DNA of 64,000 bases from Pseudarthrobacter sp. fls2-241-R2A-127. GTDB lineage: Bacteria > Actinomycetota > Actinomycetes > Actinomycetales > Micrococcaceae. The translations under genes were made by a program, and so were the position numbers. The notes beneath the pieces were generated by a model, which saw only the letters and a list, made by a program, of their open reading frames with translations, did not search any database and was not told the DNA's origin. The DNA is taken from positions 1 through 64,000 of the forward strand of contig NZ_JARVSF010000045.1 of assembly GCF_030209355.1 (NCBI RefSeq), written 5' to 3'. Below are positions 34,300 through 41,791 of the stretch, one piece after another; positions within the stretch are counted from its first letter, which is position 1, and each line of letters begins with the position of its first letter.

Positions 34300-35133
34300 C
34301 TACGGGAAAGTGTCCGCCCGGCGGTGGGACAGCGTCTCGGCCAGCTCGGCGAGCCGGTGTGCCCGCGCTGATTCGGCGAGGGTAAATGGCTCGCCCGGCC
34401 GGGAAAAGGTGATGGGACCCTCCCACGCGGTGGGGATCTTCAGGCGTGTCCCGTCGTCGGCCATCGCCCCGGCATCCTGCGCCGGCACGATCCGGGCGCG
34501 CAGGAGCTCGGCCACCGCCAGCGGCAGCTCGTCCGGGGCGGCCGCGATCCGCGCGGCGAGGCTGAGCGCTTTCGTCTGCCCGTCCGCCATAGCCAGGGAA
34601 GTGGTGGGCCACACGTGCGAACGGCTGCCGCCGCCGTCGTGCAAGGCCGCCAGCAGCTCTTGGTCGCCCACCTCGCCAGGGACCGCGAGGACGAACTCGT
34701 CCAGGACCCCGTCCGGGGCCGGGTGCACATGCAGGCCCAGGATGTTGGCGTCCAGCTTGGCCAGTGCCCGGGTCATCCTCTGCAGCGACCCCGGCTGGTC
34801 CGCCAGCAGTGTCCGCGCGCGCCACAGTGACGGGGCTGCCGCCAGCTGGCGGCGGTGCCGCAACGCCGGGGCATGGAGCCAGCTGCGCAGGATCCTTGCC
34901 GCCGACGGTTCGGCCACCCAGATCACCAGGACCGTTGCCGTGATGGTCAGCACCAAAACCTTGGCCACGTAGGGAAGATGGGTCTCCACCACCAGGGCGT
35001 GGACCAGCAGTTCGATGGGCAGCATCACGGCCACGTTGGCCACTGTGAGCCGCGCCTTGGGCGGCTCAGGCATTCGGCCGCAGACTTCGCAGCTCAGGCC
35101 GGCGGCGGGCGAGTTCTGCGGAGGGCGCTTCAT
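34300..35133 (-). CDS. two-span membrane protein with an ACT-like domain
   Basis: Protein of 277 residues without a close named family. Two hydrophobic helices (about residues 28-75) are followed by a soluble part. Residues about 105-160 have the ACT pattern: RARTLLADQPGSLQRMTRALAKLDANILGLHVHP then VLDEFVLAVPG. ACT domains bind amino acids or other small ligands, so this may be a membrane-tethered sensor or a regulator of a transporter. The N-terminal C-x-x-C in LSCEVCGRM could bind metal. It is divergent from the FUSC-type transporter. A GATGCT hexamer six bases before ATG 35133 suggests a leaderless start. Confidence 0.7.
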   Translation of the reverse strand: MKRPPQNSPAAGLSCEVCGRMPEPPKARLTVANVAVMLPIELLVHALVVETHLPYVAKVLVLTITATVLVIWVAEPSAARILRSWLHAPALRHRRQLAAAPSLWRARTLLADQPGSLQRMTRALAKLDANILGLHVHPAPDGVLDEFVLAVPGEVGDQELLAALHDGGGSRSHVWPTTSLAMADGQTKALSLAARIAAAPDELPLAVAELLRARIVPAQDAGAMADDGTRLKIPTAWEGPITFSRPGEPFTLAESARAHRLAELAETLSHRRADTFP

Positions 35134-35289
35134 GACTCAAGCATCACGGGGTGCTGTTTCGGCCGCGTTGCGTCCTGATTCCATTCATGGGAACGTGCCG
35201 GGCGTTCCCGGCGCCTCCACCGTAGGATTTAGCAGGAACGTCAGCGCGGCCGCCCGACCCACCCCACCCCCAAGGAAGGCGCTGCCCAC

Positions 35290-36354
35290 GTGAAGATGTT
35301 TGCCGAGATGTTCAGCATTGGCCCCGGCAACAAGGACCACCATCCTGCGCTTCGGTGCGCCGTCGGCGTCTTCGTGCCGCTGATCACCCTCGTGCTCCTG
35401 GGCCGGCTGGACCTGGCGATTTTCGCGTCCTTCGGCGCATTCACGGGGATCTACGGCCGCGGCGAGCCGCACGCCGTCCGGTGCATGCTCCAGTTGCGCG
35501 CCGGGCTGCTGATGCTGCTGGTGATCTTCCTGGCGGCGCTCGCTGCACGGATGGAATCCGCCTGGGGCCTGGACCGCTCCTCCACAACCTGGCTCCTGGT
35601 CCTGGCCACCACCCTCGTTGCCGGAGCCTGTTCGGTGGCCATCTCGTGGCTGAGGCTTCGCCCGGCGGGCTCTCTTTTCCATATTTTCGCCTTTGCCGCC
35701 ATCGCTTCCATTCCCAACCAGCCGCCCCTGTGGCAGGGAATGCTGGTGGCGGTCCTCACCACGGTGTTTGCCCTGCTGATCGGGTTTTCGTCCCGGATCC
35801 TTCCCAGCCACCGCACTCCCTGGACCCGGCCGCCCCGGATCCGCCGCACTCCCGCCGAGAGGCGTGCGGCGTGGCTCGAGGGCTTCGGTTACCTCATCGC
35901 CGCGGGACTTGCCGGTTCATTGGCAACCTGGGCCGGCAGCCGGCTGGGGTTTGGGCACAACTATTGGGCCATGGTGGCGGCGGTGGTTCCCCTGGTGGGC
36001 CACAGCACACGCCACCGGGTGCGCCGGGGTTTCCAAAGGATCATCGGCACCGTCCTGGGCCTTTTGGTGCTGGCCGCTGTCCTGCTCCTCGGCCTGCAGC
36101 CCTGGCAGACCGTGCTCGTCATGGCGCTGTGCCAGTTCGGCGCCGAAATGTTCATCCTCCGCCAGTACCTGCTGGCCCAGGTGTTCGTTACGCCCCTGGC
36201 GCTGGTGTCAACGCTGCTGGTGGTGCCGGCCTCGCCAACCCTTTTGCTGCGCGACCGCATCATCGAGACCGTCATTGGGGCCGCCGTCGGCATTGCCGTG
36301 GTCCTGGCTCCCGGCGCGTGGCGCCGCCTCAGGCGGGGTACGACGCCGGCCTGA
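35290..36354 (+). CDS. FUSC/aromatic acid exporter-family membrane protein
   Basis: Membrane protein of 354 residues with two blocks of about five helices, the usual layout of FUSC/AaeB-like transporters. Motifs such as ASFGAFTGIYGRGEPHAVR in the first block and GHNYWAMVAAVVPLVGHSTRHRVRRGFQRIIGTVLG in the second are characteristic. Relatives export aromatic carboxylic acids or other toxic anions, which fits the 4-hydroxybenzoate genes just downstream, though the substrate is not certain. GTG 35290 has AAGGAAGG at 35272-35279; ATG 35296 is also possible. Confidence 0.82.
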   Translation: MKMFAEMFSIGPGNKDHHPALRCAVGVFVPLITLVLLGRLDLAIFASFGAFTGIYGRGEPHAVRCMLQLRAGLLMLLVIFLAALAARMESAWGLDRSSTTWLLVLATTLVAGACSVAISWLRLRPAGSLFHIFAFAAIASIPNQPPLWQGMLVAVLTTVFALLIGFSSRILPSHRTPWTRPPRIRRTPAERRAAWLEGFGYLIAAGLAGSLATWAGSRLGFGHNYWAMVAAVVPLVGHSTRHRVRRGFQRIIGTVLGLLVLAAVLLLGLQPWQTVLVMALCQFGAEMFILRQYLLAQVFVTPLALVSTLLVVPASPTLLLRDRIIETVIGAAVGIAVVLAPGAWRRLRRGTTPA

Positions 36355-36403
36355 CCGCCTTCCCTGCGTGGCCTCCACGCGGGCACGGTACGCTGGACTT
36401 CCC

Positions 36404-36414
36404 GTTGAACGGAA
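36404..36414. promoter_or_regulatory. half-palindromic GTTGAACGGAA site at the IclR start
   Basis: The 11-base sequence is identical to the core of the site before pobA (37186-37196). It ends inside the ribosome site of the IclR gene, so binding there could give tight self-repression. Confidence 0.55.
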
Positions 36415-36422
36415 GGACTGGC

Positions 36423-37166
36423 GTGGCGAACTCGAGCTCTGGCGACTCGGTGGTGGACCGGATTGTGCGCCTGATCTCTGCCTTTCCCCAGGACGTGGGT
36501 GACCTCCGGTTGTCCGATCTCGCGGAGCGGGCCGGCCTTCCGCTGACCACCACCCACCGGCTGGTAGGCCAGCTGGCCGGGCACGGGCTGCTGGAAACCG
36601 CCCCGGGTGGACTGGTCCGCCCCGGGCTCCGGCTCTGGGAACTGGTAAACCGCGCCTCACCCGCCCTGGCGCTGCGGCAGGCCGCCATGCCGTTCATGGA
36701 GGACATCCAGCAGGTGCTGAACCAGAACGTCAATCTGGCAGTGCTTGATGGCTGGGAAGCGCTCTTCGTGGAGCGCCTGTCCCGGCGTGGCTCAGTGGCC
36801 AACCGGGCCCAGGTGGCGGGCAGGATGCCCATCCACATTTCGTCCGCAGGGCTGGCGTTGATGGCCCATCAGGACAAGGCCGTCCAGGCCAGGTACCTGG
36901 CGGCGTTCACCGACCCGGACGGCAGGCTCACCGCGGACGGCGTCCGGACGCTGCTGGCCGAAACCTCCCGCCAGGGCTACGCGCAGCTGAAGGGCGTGGT
37001 TGACCCGGACACTTGGGGGATCGCCGTGCCGGTCCTGGACCGCCGGAAGCGGGCGGTGGCGTCGCTGGGTGTGGTGGTGCCCCTGCAGGAGATGCGCCTC
37101 CAGGCCCTCGTTCCCGCGCTGCAGACCGCAGCCCGGGGCATCGCGCGCGGCCTGGCCGGGACCTGA
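36423..37166 (+). CDS. IclR-family regulator of pobA (PobR-like)
   Basis: IclR-family protein of 247 residues. DNA-binding part: DSVVDRIVRLISAFPQDVGDLRLSDLAERAGLPLTTTHRLVGQLAGHGLL. The effector domain is shorter and more divergent than in the other three IclR proteins of the window, but keeps VLDGWEALFVERLS and HISSAGLALMAHQ. It is directly upstream of pobA on the same strand, and matching operator-like sites lie before both genes, so control by 4-hydroxybenzoate is likely. GTG 36423 follows GGAAGGA at 36411-36417. Confidence 0.85.
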   Translation: MANSSSGDSVVDRIVRLISAFPQDVGDLRLSDLAERAGLPLTTTHRLVGQLAGHGLLETAPGGLVRPGLRLWELVNRASPALALRQAAMPFMEDIQQVLNQNVNLAVLDGWEALFVERLSRRGSVANRAQVAGRMPIHISSAGLALMAHQDKAVQARYLAAFTDPDGRLTADGVRTLLAETSRQGYAQLKGVVDPDTWGIAVPVLDRRKRAVASLGVVVPLQEMRLQALVPALQTAARGIARGLAGT

Positions 37167-37181
37167 TTCCATCCCTATTGC

Positions 37182-37196
37182 TTCTGTTGAACGGAA
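37182..37196. promoter_or_regulatory. pobA operator candidate TTCTGTTGAACGGAA
   Basis: A 15-base pseudo-palindrome around a central G, with one mismatch, lies 95 bases before pobA. It shares 11 identical bases with the site at the start of the IclR gene. Confidence 0.6.
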
Positions 37197-37290
37197 TTGC
37201 TGTAACGCCAGTCACCCTTGCGGGCCCACACTGAATGCCAGGCAACCACTCCGGCCCCTCCCGGGCCCCGCAACGAAGCGAGACGCAGTC

Positions 37291-38478
37291 ATGGCACGAA
37301 AAATCATCACCACGCAGGTAGCCATCATGGGTGGCGGACCGGCGGGCCTCATGCTCTCCCACCTGCTGTCCACCGCCGGAATTGAGTCCACGGTGGTCGA
37401 GGCCCGCAGCCACGAGGAAATCTCGCACACGGTCCGGGCCGGCATCCTGGAGCACGGCACGGTGAACCTGCTGGTGGACAGCGGGGTTTCGGACCGGGTG
37501 CTGCGCGACGGCGACCGGCACGACGGCATCGAGCTCCGGTTCAACGGCGAGAGCCACCGCGTCGATTTCAAGGAACTGGTGGGGGAGTCGGTGTGGCTCT
37601 ACCCGCAGACCGACGTGTTCCTGGACCTGGCGGCACGCAGGAAGGCCGACGGCGGCGACGTCCGCTACAGCGTCAGCGACACCTCGGTCCATGACCTGGA
37701 GGGCAAGCCGAAGGTCTGGTTCACCGATTCCGACGGGACCGAATTCGAAATCCAGGCCGATTTCCTGGTGGGGGCGGACGGCTCGCGCAGCCACTGCCGC
37801 GTCCAGATCCCGGAGGCGCACCGCAAGTGGTATTTCCACGAGTATCCCTTCGCCTGGTTCGGCATCCTGGCCGAGGCGCCGCGCAGTTCCGATGAACTGA
37901 TCTACGCCAACTCCGCCAACGGGTTCGCCCTGATCAGCCAGCGCACCGAAACGGTCCAGCGGATGTACTTCCAGTGCGATCCCAAAGAGAACGTGGCGGA
38001 GTGGGACGACGAGCGGATCTGGGCTGAATTCCGTGGCCGGGTCAACGGCAACGGGTTCGAACTCAAGGAGGGCCCGGTCCTGGAGAAGATGGTGCTGCCC
38101 TTCCGCAGCTTTGTCCACACGCCGATGCGGCACGGCAACCTGTTCCTGGCCGGCGACGCCGCGCATACGGTCCCGCCCACCGGAGCCAAGGGCCTCAACC
38201 TGGCCATCCATGACGTCAAGGTCCTCTTCGAGGGGCTGGACAGCCACTACAACGCCGGGTCCGGCCGCCTGTTGGAGACGTACAGCGACCGTGCCCTGGA
38301 CCGGGTGTGGAAAGCGCAGCAGTTCTCCTACTGGATGACCACCATGCTGCACACCCCCGCGGACGCGGACGACTTCTCCCGCGCCCGCCAACTCGGCGAG
38401 CTGAACTCCGTGGTTTCGTCCCGGCACGGCATGGCCTACCTTGCCGAGGCCTACACCGGCTGGCCGGGCCGCGCCTGA
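37291..38478 (+). CDS. pobA: 4-hydroxybenzoate 3-monooxygenase
   Basis: Flavoprotein hydroxylase of 395 residues converting 4-hydroxybenzoate to protocatechuate with FAD, NAD(P)H and oxygen. The FAD fold begins VAIMGGGPAGLMLSHLL, the second FAD motif is LFLAGDAAHTVPPTGAKGLNLAI, and VGADGSRSHCR is the DG motif. The RAGILEHGTVNLL and WFGILAEAPRSSDELIYAN regions are characteristic of PobA rather than other aromatic hydroxylases. Its product feeds the pcaHG enzyme encoded 26 kb away in this window. No strong ribosome site is seen upstream of ATG 37291. Confidence 0.96.
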   Translation: MARKIITTQVAIMGGGPAGLMLSHLLSTAGIESTVVEARSHEEISHTVRAGILEHGTVNLLVDSGVSDRVLRDGDRHDGIELRFNGESHRVDFKELVGESVWLYPQTDVFLDLAARRKADGGDVRYSVSDTSVHDLEGKPKVWFTDSDGTEFEIQADFLVGADGSRSHCRVQIPEAHRKWYFHEYPFAWFGILAEAPRSSDELIYANSANGFALISQRTETVQRMYFQCDPKENVAEWDDERIWAEFRGRVNGNGFELKEGPVLEKMVLPFRSFVHTPMRHGNLFLAGDAAHTVPPTGAKGLNLAIHDVKVLFEGLDSHYNAGSGRLLETYSDRALDRVWKAQQFSYWMTTMLHTPADADDFSRARQLGELNSVVSSRHGMAYLAEAYTGWPGRA

Positions 38479-38534
38479 CGCTGCGGAGGGCCAGGGGGTG
38501 GGGCGCGCCGGGCACGACGGCGGGCGGCCGGGCT

Positions 38535-39074
38535 TCAGGGGCCCAGCAGCCTTTCGATGGCTGCGGCAATGGACACCGGGGCGGGCTGTTCGTCCCGCCT
38601 GACCGTCAGCAGGTGCAGCAGGAGGCCGTCGCAGTAGTCCGCCACATCCCGGGCCCGCGCCTGCGCGTCCGCCACTCCCAGGCCTTCAAGGGCCTCCTGT
38701 AGTCCGGACACCAGCAGGTGATGGCCGGCTGTCACCGCTGCGGGGCGGTCCAGGGACAGGGCCATGCGCGCCCGCGTGAGGCCCGCGTGCTCCCGTGCCA
38801 GGCCGAGGACCAGAGCGGCCAGCCCCGCCGCCAGCTCACTGCTGCTCGACGGCGGCCCCGCCGGGCCGGCGTCCTGGAGCAGCCCGGAATCACGCTCCAG
38901 GAGGCGGCCCACGGCGGCCTGGACCAAGGCCGCACGGCTGCGGAAGTAGTTTGACGTGGTGCCCTCGGGCAGGCCTGCGGCTGCGTCTACAGCGCGATGC
39001 GTCAGGCCTTTCATCCCCTTCTCTGCCACCACCCCGAGTGCGGCATCCATCAGTTCGGTTCGGCGGTCAGGCAT
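38535..39074 (-). CDS. TetR-family repressor
   Basis: TetR-type regulator of 179 residues. The N-terminal helix-turn-helix reads LMDAALGVVAEKGMKGLTHRAVDAAAGLPEGTTSNYFRSRAALVQAA. The C-terminal ligand domain is Ala/Leu-rich with no recognisable ligand. It is divergent from an FAD monooxygenase, and an ACTAC-N4-GTAGT palindrome lies between them, so it probably represses that gene. The start has TACACT exactly six bases upstream and no ribosome site, suggesting leaderless translation. Confidence 0.88.
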   Translation of the reverse strand: MPDRRTELMDAALGVVAEKGMKGLTHRAVDAAAGLPEGTTSNYFRSRAALVQAAVGRLLERDSGLLQDAGPAGPPSSSSELAAGLAALVLGLAREHAGLTRARMALSLDRPAAVTAGHHLLVSGLQEALEGLGVADAQARARDVADYCDGLLLHLLTVRRDEQPAPVSIAAAIERLLGP

Positions 39075-39080
39075 GCGGTC

Positions 39081-39086
39081 AGTGTA
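39081..39086 (-). promoter_or_regulatory. candidate -10 element of the leaderless tetR start
   Basis: Read on the minus strand this is TACACT, ending six bases before ATG 39074. The -35 region would fall in the palindrome at 39104-39117. Confidence 0.45.
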
Positions 39087-39103
39087 ATTGCCCCTTCCCA
39101 GCC

Positions 39104-39117
39104 ACTACAAAAGTAGT
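39104..39117. promoter_or_regulatory. ACTAC-AAAA-GTAGT palindrome, TetR operator candidate
   Basis: A perfect 14-base palindrome lies between the divergent TetR and FAD-monooxygenase genes and overlaps the likely promoter elements of both. Confidence 0.65.
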
Positions 39118-39122
39118 AAAAT
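39117..39122 (+). promoter_or_regulatory. candidate -10 element of the monooxygenase gene
   Basis: TAAAAT lies seven bases before ATG 39130 and abuts the palindrome. A leaderless transcript is likely. Confidence 0.4.
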
Positions 39123-39129
39123 CGGCCGC

Positions 39130-40170
39130 ATGGAAGCGATCTCGATTGTCGGCGGCGGCATCGCGGGCTTGGCCTTGGCGGCCTGCCTGGACCCTTCCCG
39201 CTACGAGGTGTCCGTCTATGAAAAGCGTCCGGAATTACCCTCAGTGGGCACGGTGCTGGCCATGTGGCCCAATGCCCAGCGCGCCTTGGCGCGGATCGGC
39301 ATCCTGGCGGGGGCGCGGGCGGTGAGCACCGTGCTGGGAAATGGCTCCATCCGCAATGCCGCCGGCCGGCCCTGGATCACCATCCGCGGCGGAGAACTGT
39401 TCGGAATCTCCCGTGTGGACCTGTTGCGGCTGCTGGACGGGGCTGTGCCGCGCAGCGTCCGCAGGGTGGTCGCCCAAGTGCGGGAGGTTCCTGGGAGTGG
39501 CGCCTTGGTGGCAGGCGCTGACGGCGTCCACAGTGTGGTCCGACGGGAGGTGTGGGGCGCGGCGGCGGACGCCAGGCTGAGCCCCGTCATCGCCGTCCGC
39601 GGCACCATCCCGTCCTCCGTCGACGTGGCAGTGGTGGGGGAGTACTGGGGCCGGGGAGACTTGTTTGGCATTGCAGCCGCCCCGGGCGGCACCAACTGGT
39701 ACGCCAGCTGGCGCTCGGAGCTGGGCCCCGCGGACATCGATGTGGACGAGGCTCTGGGGCAGGCGCGGCGCCGCTTCGCCGCCCACGCTCCCGCCATTGG
39801 GCGGGTGCTGGCCGCTGCGAGTCCGGAGTGTTCCTTGGCCCAAAGGATCTGGACTGCGCCCCCACTGCAGTCCTATGTCCGCGGTGCGGCGGTGCTGGTG
39901 GGGGACGCGGCCCATGCCATGACGCCCAACCTCGGCCGGGGCGCTTGCGAGTCGCTGGTGGATTCCGTGGTCCTGGCGGATCTGCTGAACAGCCTGCCGC
40001 GGGACAAGGCGCTTGCTGCCTACGACCGGCAGCGTCGACTGCGGACGCGCGCCCTCAGCGTGGGGTCCGCGGCGATGATGAAGATGGCTTTAGCGGACGG
40101 CGCCCAACCCTTCCGTGACGGCCTGCTCAACCTCGCCGCGCGGCTGGGTCCTGCTGCATCGCACCCGTGA
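39130..40170 (+). CDS. FAD-dependent monooxygenase
   Basis: Group A flavin monooxygenase of 346 residues. FAD-binding motifs: ISIVGGGIAGLALAAC at the N-terminus, GADGVHSVVRREVWG in the middle and LVGDAAHAMTPNLGRGACESLVDSVVLADLL near the C-terminus. It is shorter than the usual 380-400 residues: the segment just before the middle motif (around residues 117-135) is compressed, though the key motifs remain. Relatives hydroxylate phenolics, antibiotics or act in drug inactivation. It is probably repressed by the divergent TetR protein. The substrate is not evident. Confidence 0.85.
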   Translation: MEAISIVGGGIAGLALAACLDPSRYEVSVYEKRPELPSVGTVLAMWPNAQRALARIGILAGARAVSTVLGNGSIRNAAGRPWITIRGGELFGISRVDLLRLLDGAVPRSVRRVVAQVREVPGSGALVAGADGVHSVVRREVWGAAADARLSPVIAVRGTIPSSVDVAVVGEYWGRGDLFGIAAAPGGTNWYASWRSELGPADIDVDEALGQARRRFAAHAPAIGRVLAAASPECSLAQRIWTAPPLQSYVRGAAVLVGDAAHAMTPNLGRGACESLVDSVVLADLLNSLPRDKALAAYDRQRRLRTRALSVGSAAMMKMALADGAQPFRDGLLNLAARLGPAASHP

Positions 40171-40197
40171 GCCAGGGGTGGGCTCCGCGCAGCCGCC

Positions 40198-40701
40198 CTA
40201 TGCCATGGCCGTCTGGGCGGCGCTGCGCGCGTTGATGCTCTTGGCATAGCAGTAGGAGTATTGCACCCCGATATAGGGCCCAAAATTCGGGATCGCCTCA
40301 AAGCCGGAATTCTCATAGAAGTTCCTGCCGTCAGGCTGGGCTGATCCGGCTTCTGCCTTGATACGGGTGATGCCCTGGCTGAAGGCCTCTGCTTCGAGGG
40401 CCGCAAGAATGGAGCTGGCCACCCCTGAACCGCGCGTGTACGGCAGGACGTAGAGCCGTTTGATCTCTGCGGTCGCCCCGTCCAGGAGCCGGAGCCCGCC
40501 GCAGCCCACGGGCTGGCCCGAGCTTTTGTCGTATGCCACCAGGAAGACGGCGCAGTCGGCGCCCGACGGCGGCGGGCCGGGTTCGTGGTCCGGCCGGCCA
40601 AAGCGGGCATCGAGTTCGGCCTGCTGGGCGCGGCGAAGATCGGCTCCCACCGGGTTGGACCAGGGGACCTGCCTGATGTTTAGCCTGGGGTTTGTCTGCA
40701 T
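40198..40701 (-). CDS. GNAT-family N-acetyltransferase
   Basis: Acetyltransferase of the GNAT superfamily, 167 residues. The acetyl-CoA-binding motif A appears as IKRLYVLPYTRGSGVASSILAALE, preceded by VGCGGLRLLDG (beta strand) and followed by NFYENSGFEAIPNFG. Members acetylate small amines, amino acids or protein N-termini; the target here is unknown. ATG 40701 is chosen over an upstream in-frame start because GAGG lies at the right distance and homology begins there. It is divergent from the MarR-type gene. Confidence 0.85.
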   Translation of the reverse strand: MQTNPRLNIRQVPWSNPVGADLRRAQQAELDARFGRPDHEPGPPPSGADCAVFLVAYDKSSGQPVGCGGLRLLDGATAEIKRLYVLPYTRGSGVASSILAALEAEAFSQGITRIKAEAGSAQPDGRNFYENSGFEAIPNFGPYIGVQYSYCYAKSINARSAAQTAMA

Positions 40702-40844
40702 ATCTGCCTCGATTCGCCGGAGGGGTATGCATGACAAGGCTAGGTGCCGGGGATTACGCGGGTGTTTCCTGGCGGTAAGCACCTGGATAACGCCGGACCG
40801 CCGTGTCCAGTTAAGTTACTTGGCAGGCTAGTTATCAGGTGGTC

Positions 40845-40850
40845 TAAAAT
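40845..40850 (+). promoter_or_regulatory. candidate -10 element of a leaderless marR-type start
   Basis: TAAAAT ends exactly six bases before ATG 40857. TTGGCA at 40820-40825 is a good -35 match at 17-19 bases depending on the -10 register. No ribosome site is present. Confidence 0.55.
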
Positions 40851-40856
40851 GATTTC

Positions 40857-41372
40857 ATGGTTTCTTCAGGCAATGAGGGCTCTGGCTACTGGTACGGACC
40901 TGACGGGCAGCTGGACTACAGCGCAGCGGTGTTGAAGTCGCTCCGGGACTACCGGTCGGCCGAGACGGAGATCCGCCGCACCACCAGGGACTCCATGGGC
41001 ATGGGGGAAACGGACATCCTCGCGCTCCGGTACCTGCTGCGGGTGCAGGCGTCCGGCAAAAAAGTGGTCCCCAAGGACCTCAGCCAGTTCCTCAATATTA
41101 CTAGTGCTTCCACCACATCTTTGATAGACCGGCTGGTTGCCAGTGGCCACGTCCGGCGTGAAGCGCACCCCACGGACCGGCGCTCCGTGGTGGTTATCCC
41201 CACCGGGGAGTCGGATAAGGAAGTCCGCGAAACGCTGGGGGCCATGCACCGCCGGATGATGTCCGTGGCGGAAAGCCTTTCGGCAGAGGAAGCCCGTGTC
41301 GTGGTGGATTTCCTGCGGCGGATGACGGAGGCGCTCGCCGCACACGACGGGGAAGAGAAAAAGATTAGCTAG
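40857..41372 (+). CDS. MarR-family transcriptional regulator
   Basis: MarR-type regulator of 171 residues. The winged helix covers about residues 45-110: MGMGETDILALRYLLRVQASGKKVVPKDLSQFLNITSASTTSLIDRLVASGHVRREAHPTDRRSVVVIP, with the usual DRR wing. Flanking helices form the dimer interface. The AT-rich stretches before and after the gene share the sequence CTAGTTAT (40827-40834 and 41390-41397), which may be a binding element. The gene likely lacks a 5' leader. The target genes are not clear; the downstream small gene is one option. Confidence 0.87.
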   Translation: MVSSGNEGSGYWYGPDGQLDYSAAVLKSLRDYRSAETEIRRTTRDSMGMGETDILALRYLLRVQASGKKVVPKDLSQFLNITSASTTSLIDRLVASGHVRREAHPTDRRSVVVIPTGESDKEVRETLGAMHRRMMSVAESLSAEEARVVVDFLRRMTEALAAHDGEEKKIS

Positions 41373-41443
41373 GCGTACTAGCTAGATTGACTAGTTATAT
41401 GTAAGCTTACGATTGTTCCCCGAAGCTGCTTCCCAACGGAGTC

Positions 41444-41791
41444 GTGAGTGAGTTGGTTACTTTCACCGAAATTTCACCGCCTGATCCCCGCGACGACGCG
41501 GCCGTCCTGACCAGTGCCTATCTGCTCCGACCTACCCTGGACGGCAATTCCGCGCCGCAGGGAAAGTCCGCGGTCCACTGTGGAACGGCAATGCAGCTGG
41601 TAACTCCCGCCGTAGGGCCCGAAGGCGCCAGCTACACGTTCGCGCCAGCCGGCGCCGGCGGCATTGAACTTCCGCCAGTGTGGCGCTGCGGCTGCGGATT
41701 CCAGCTTGATGCGTGGCCCGCGAGCGGTGCCCACAAACGATCAGCGGGTGCTTCTCGCCAGGGATCCTCCTCAGCTGCCCTTCCGGCATGA
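41444..41791 (+). CDS. small hypothetical protein with Cys pattern (zinc-ribbon-like)
   Basis: Hypothetical protein of 115 residues. The only recognisable features are a VHCGTAM stretch (Cys46) and a WRCGCGFQLD stretch (Cys82, Cys84) about 35 residues apart, which resembles a degenerate zinc ribbon and may bind metal. The C-terminus is low-complexity. GTG 41444 follows GGAG, and its stop overlaps the kinase start as ATGA, which supports it being a real gene translated with the kinase. No function can be assigned. Confidence 0.6.
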   Translation: MSELVTFTEISPPDPRDDAAVLTSAYLLRPTLDGNSAPQGKSAVHCGTAMQLVTPAVGPEGASYTFAPAGAGGIELPPVWRCGCGFQLDAWPASGAHKRSAGASRQGSSSAALPA

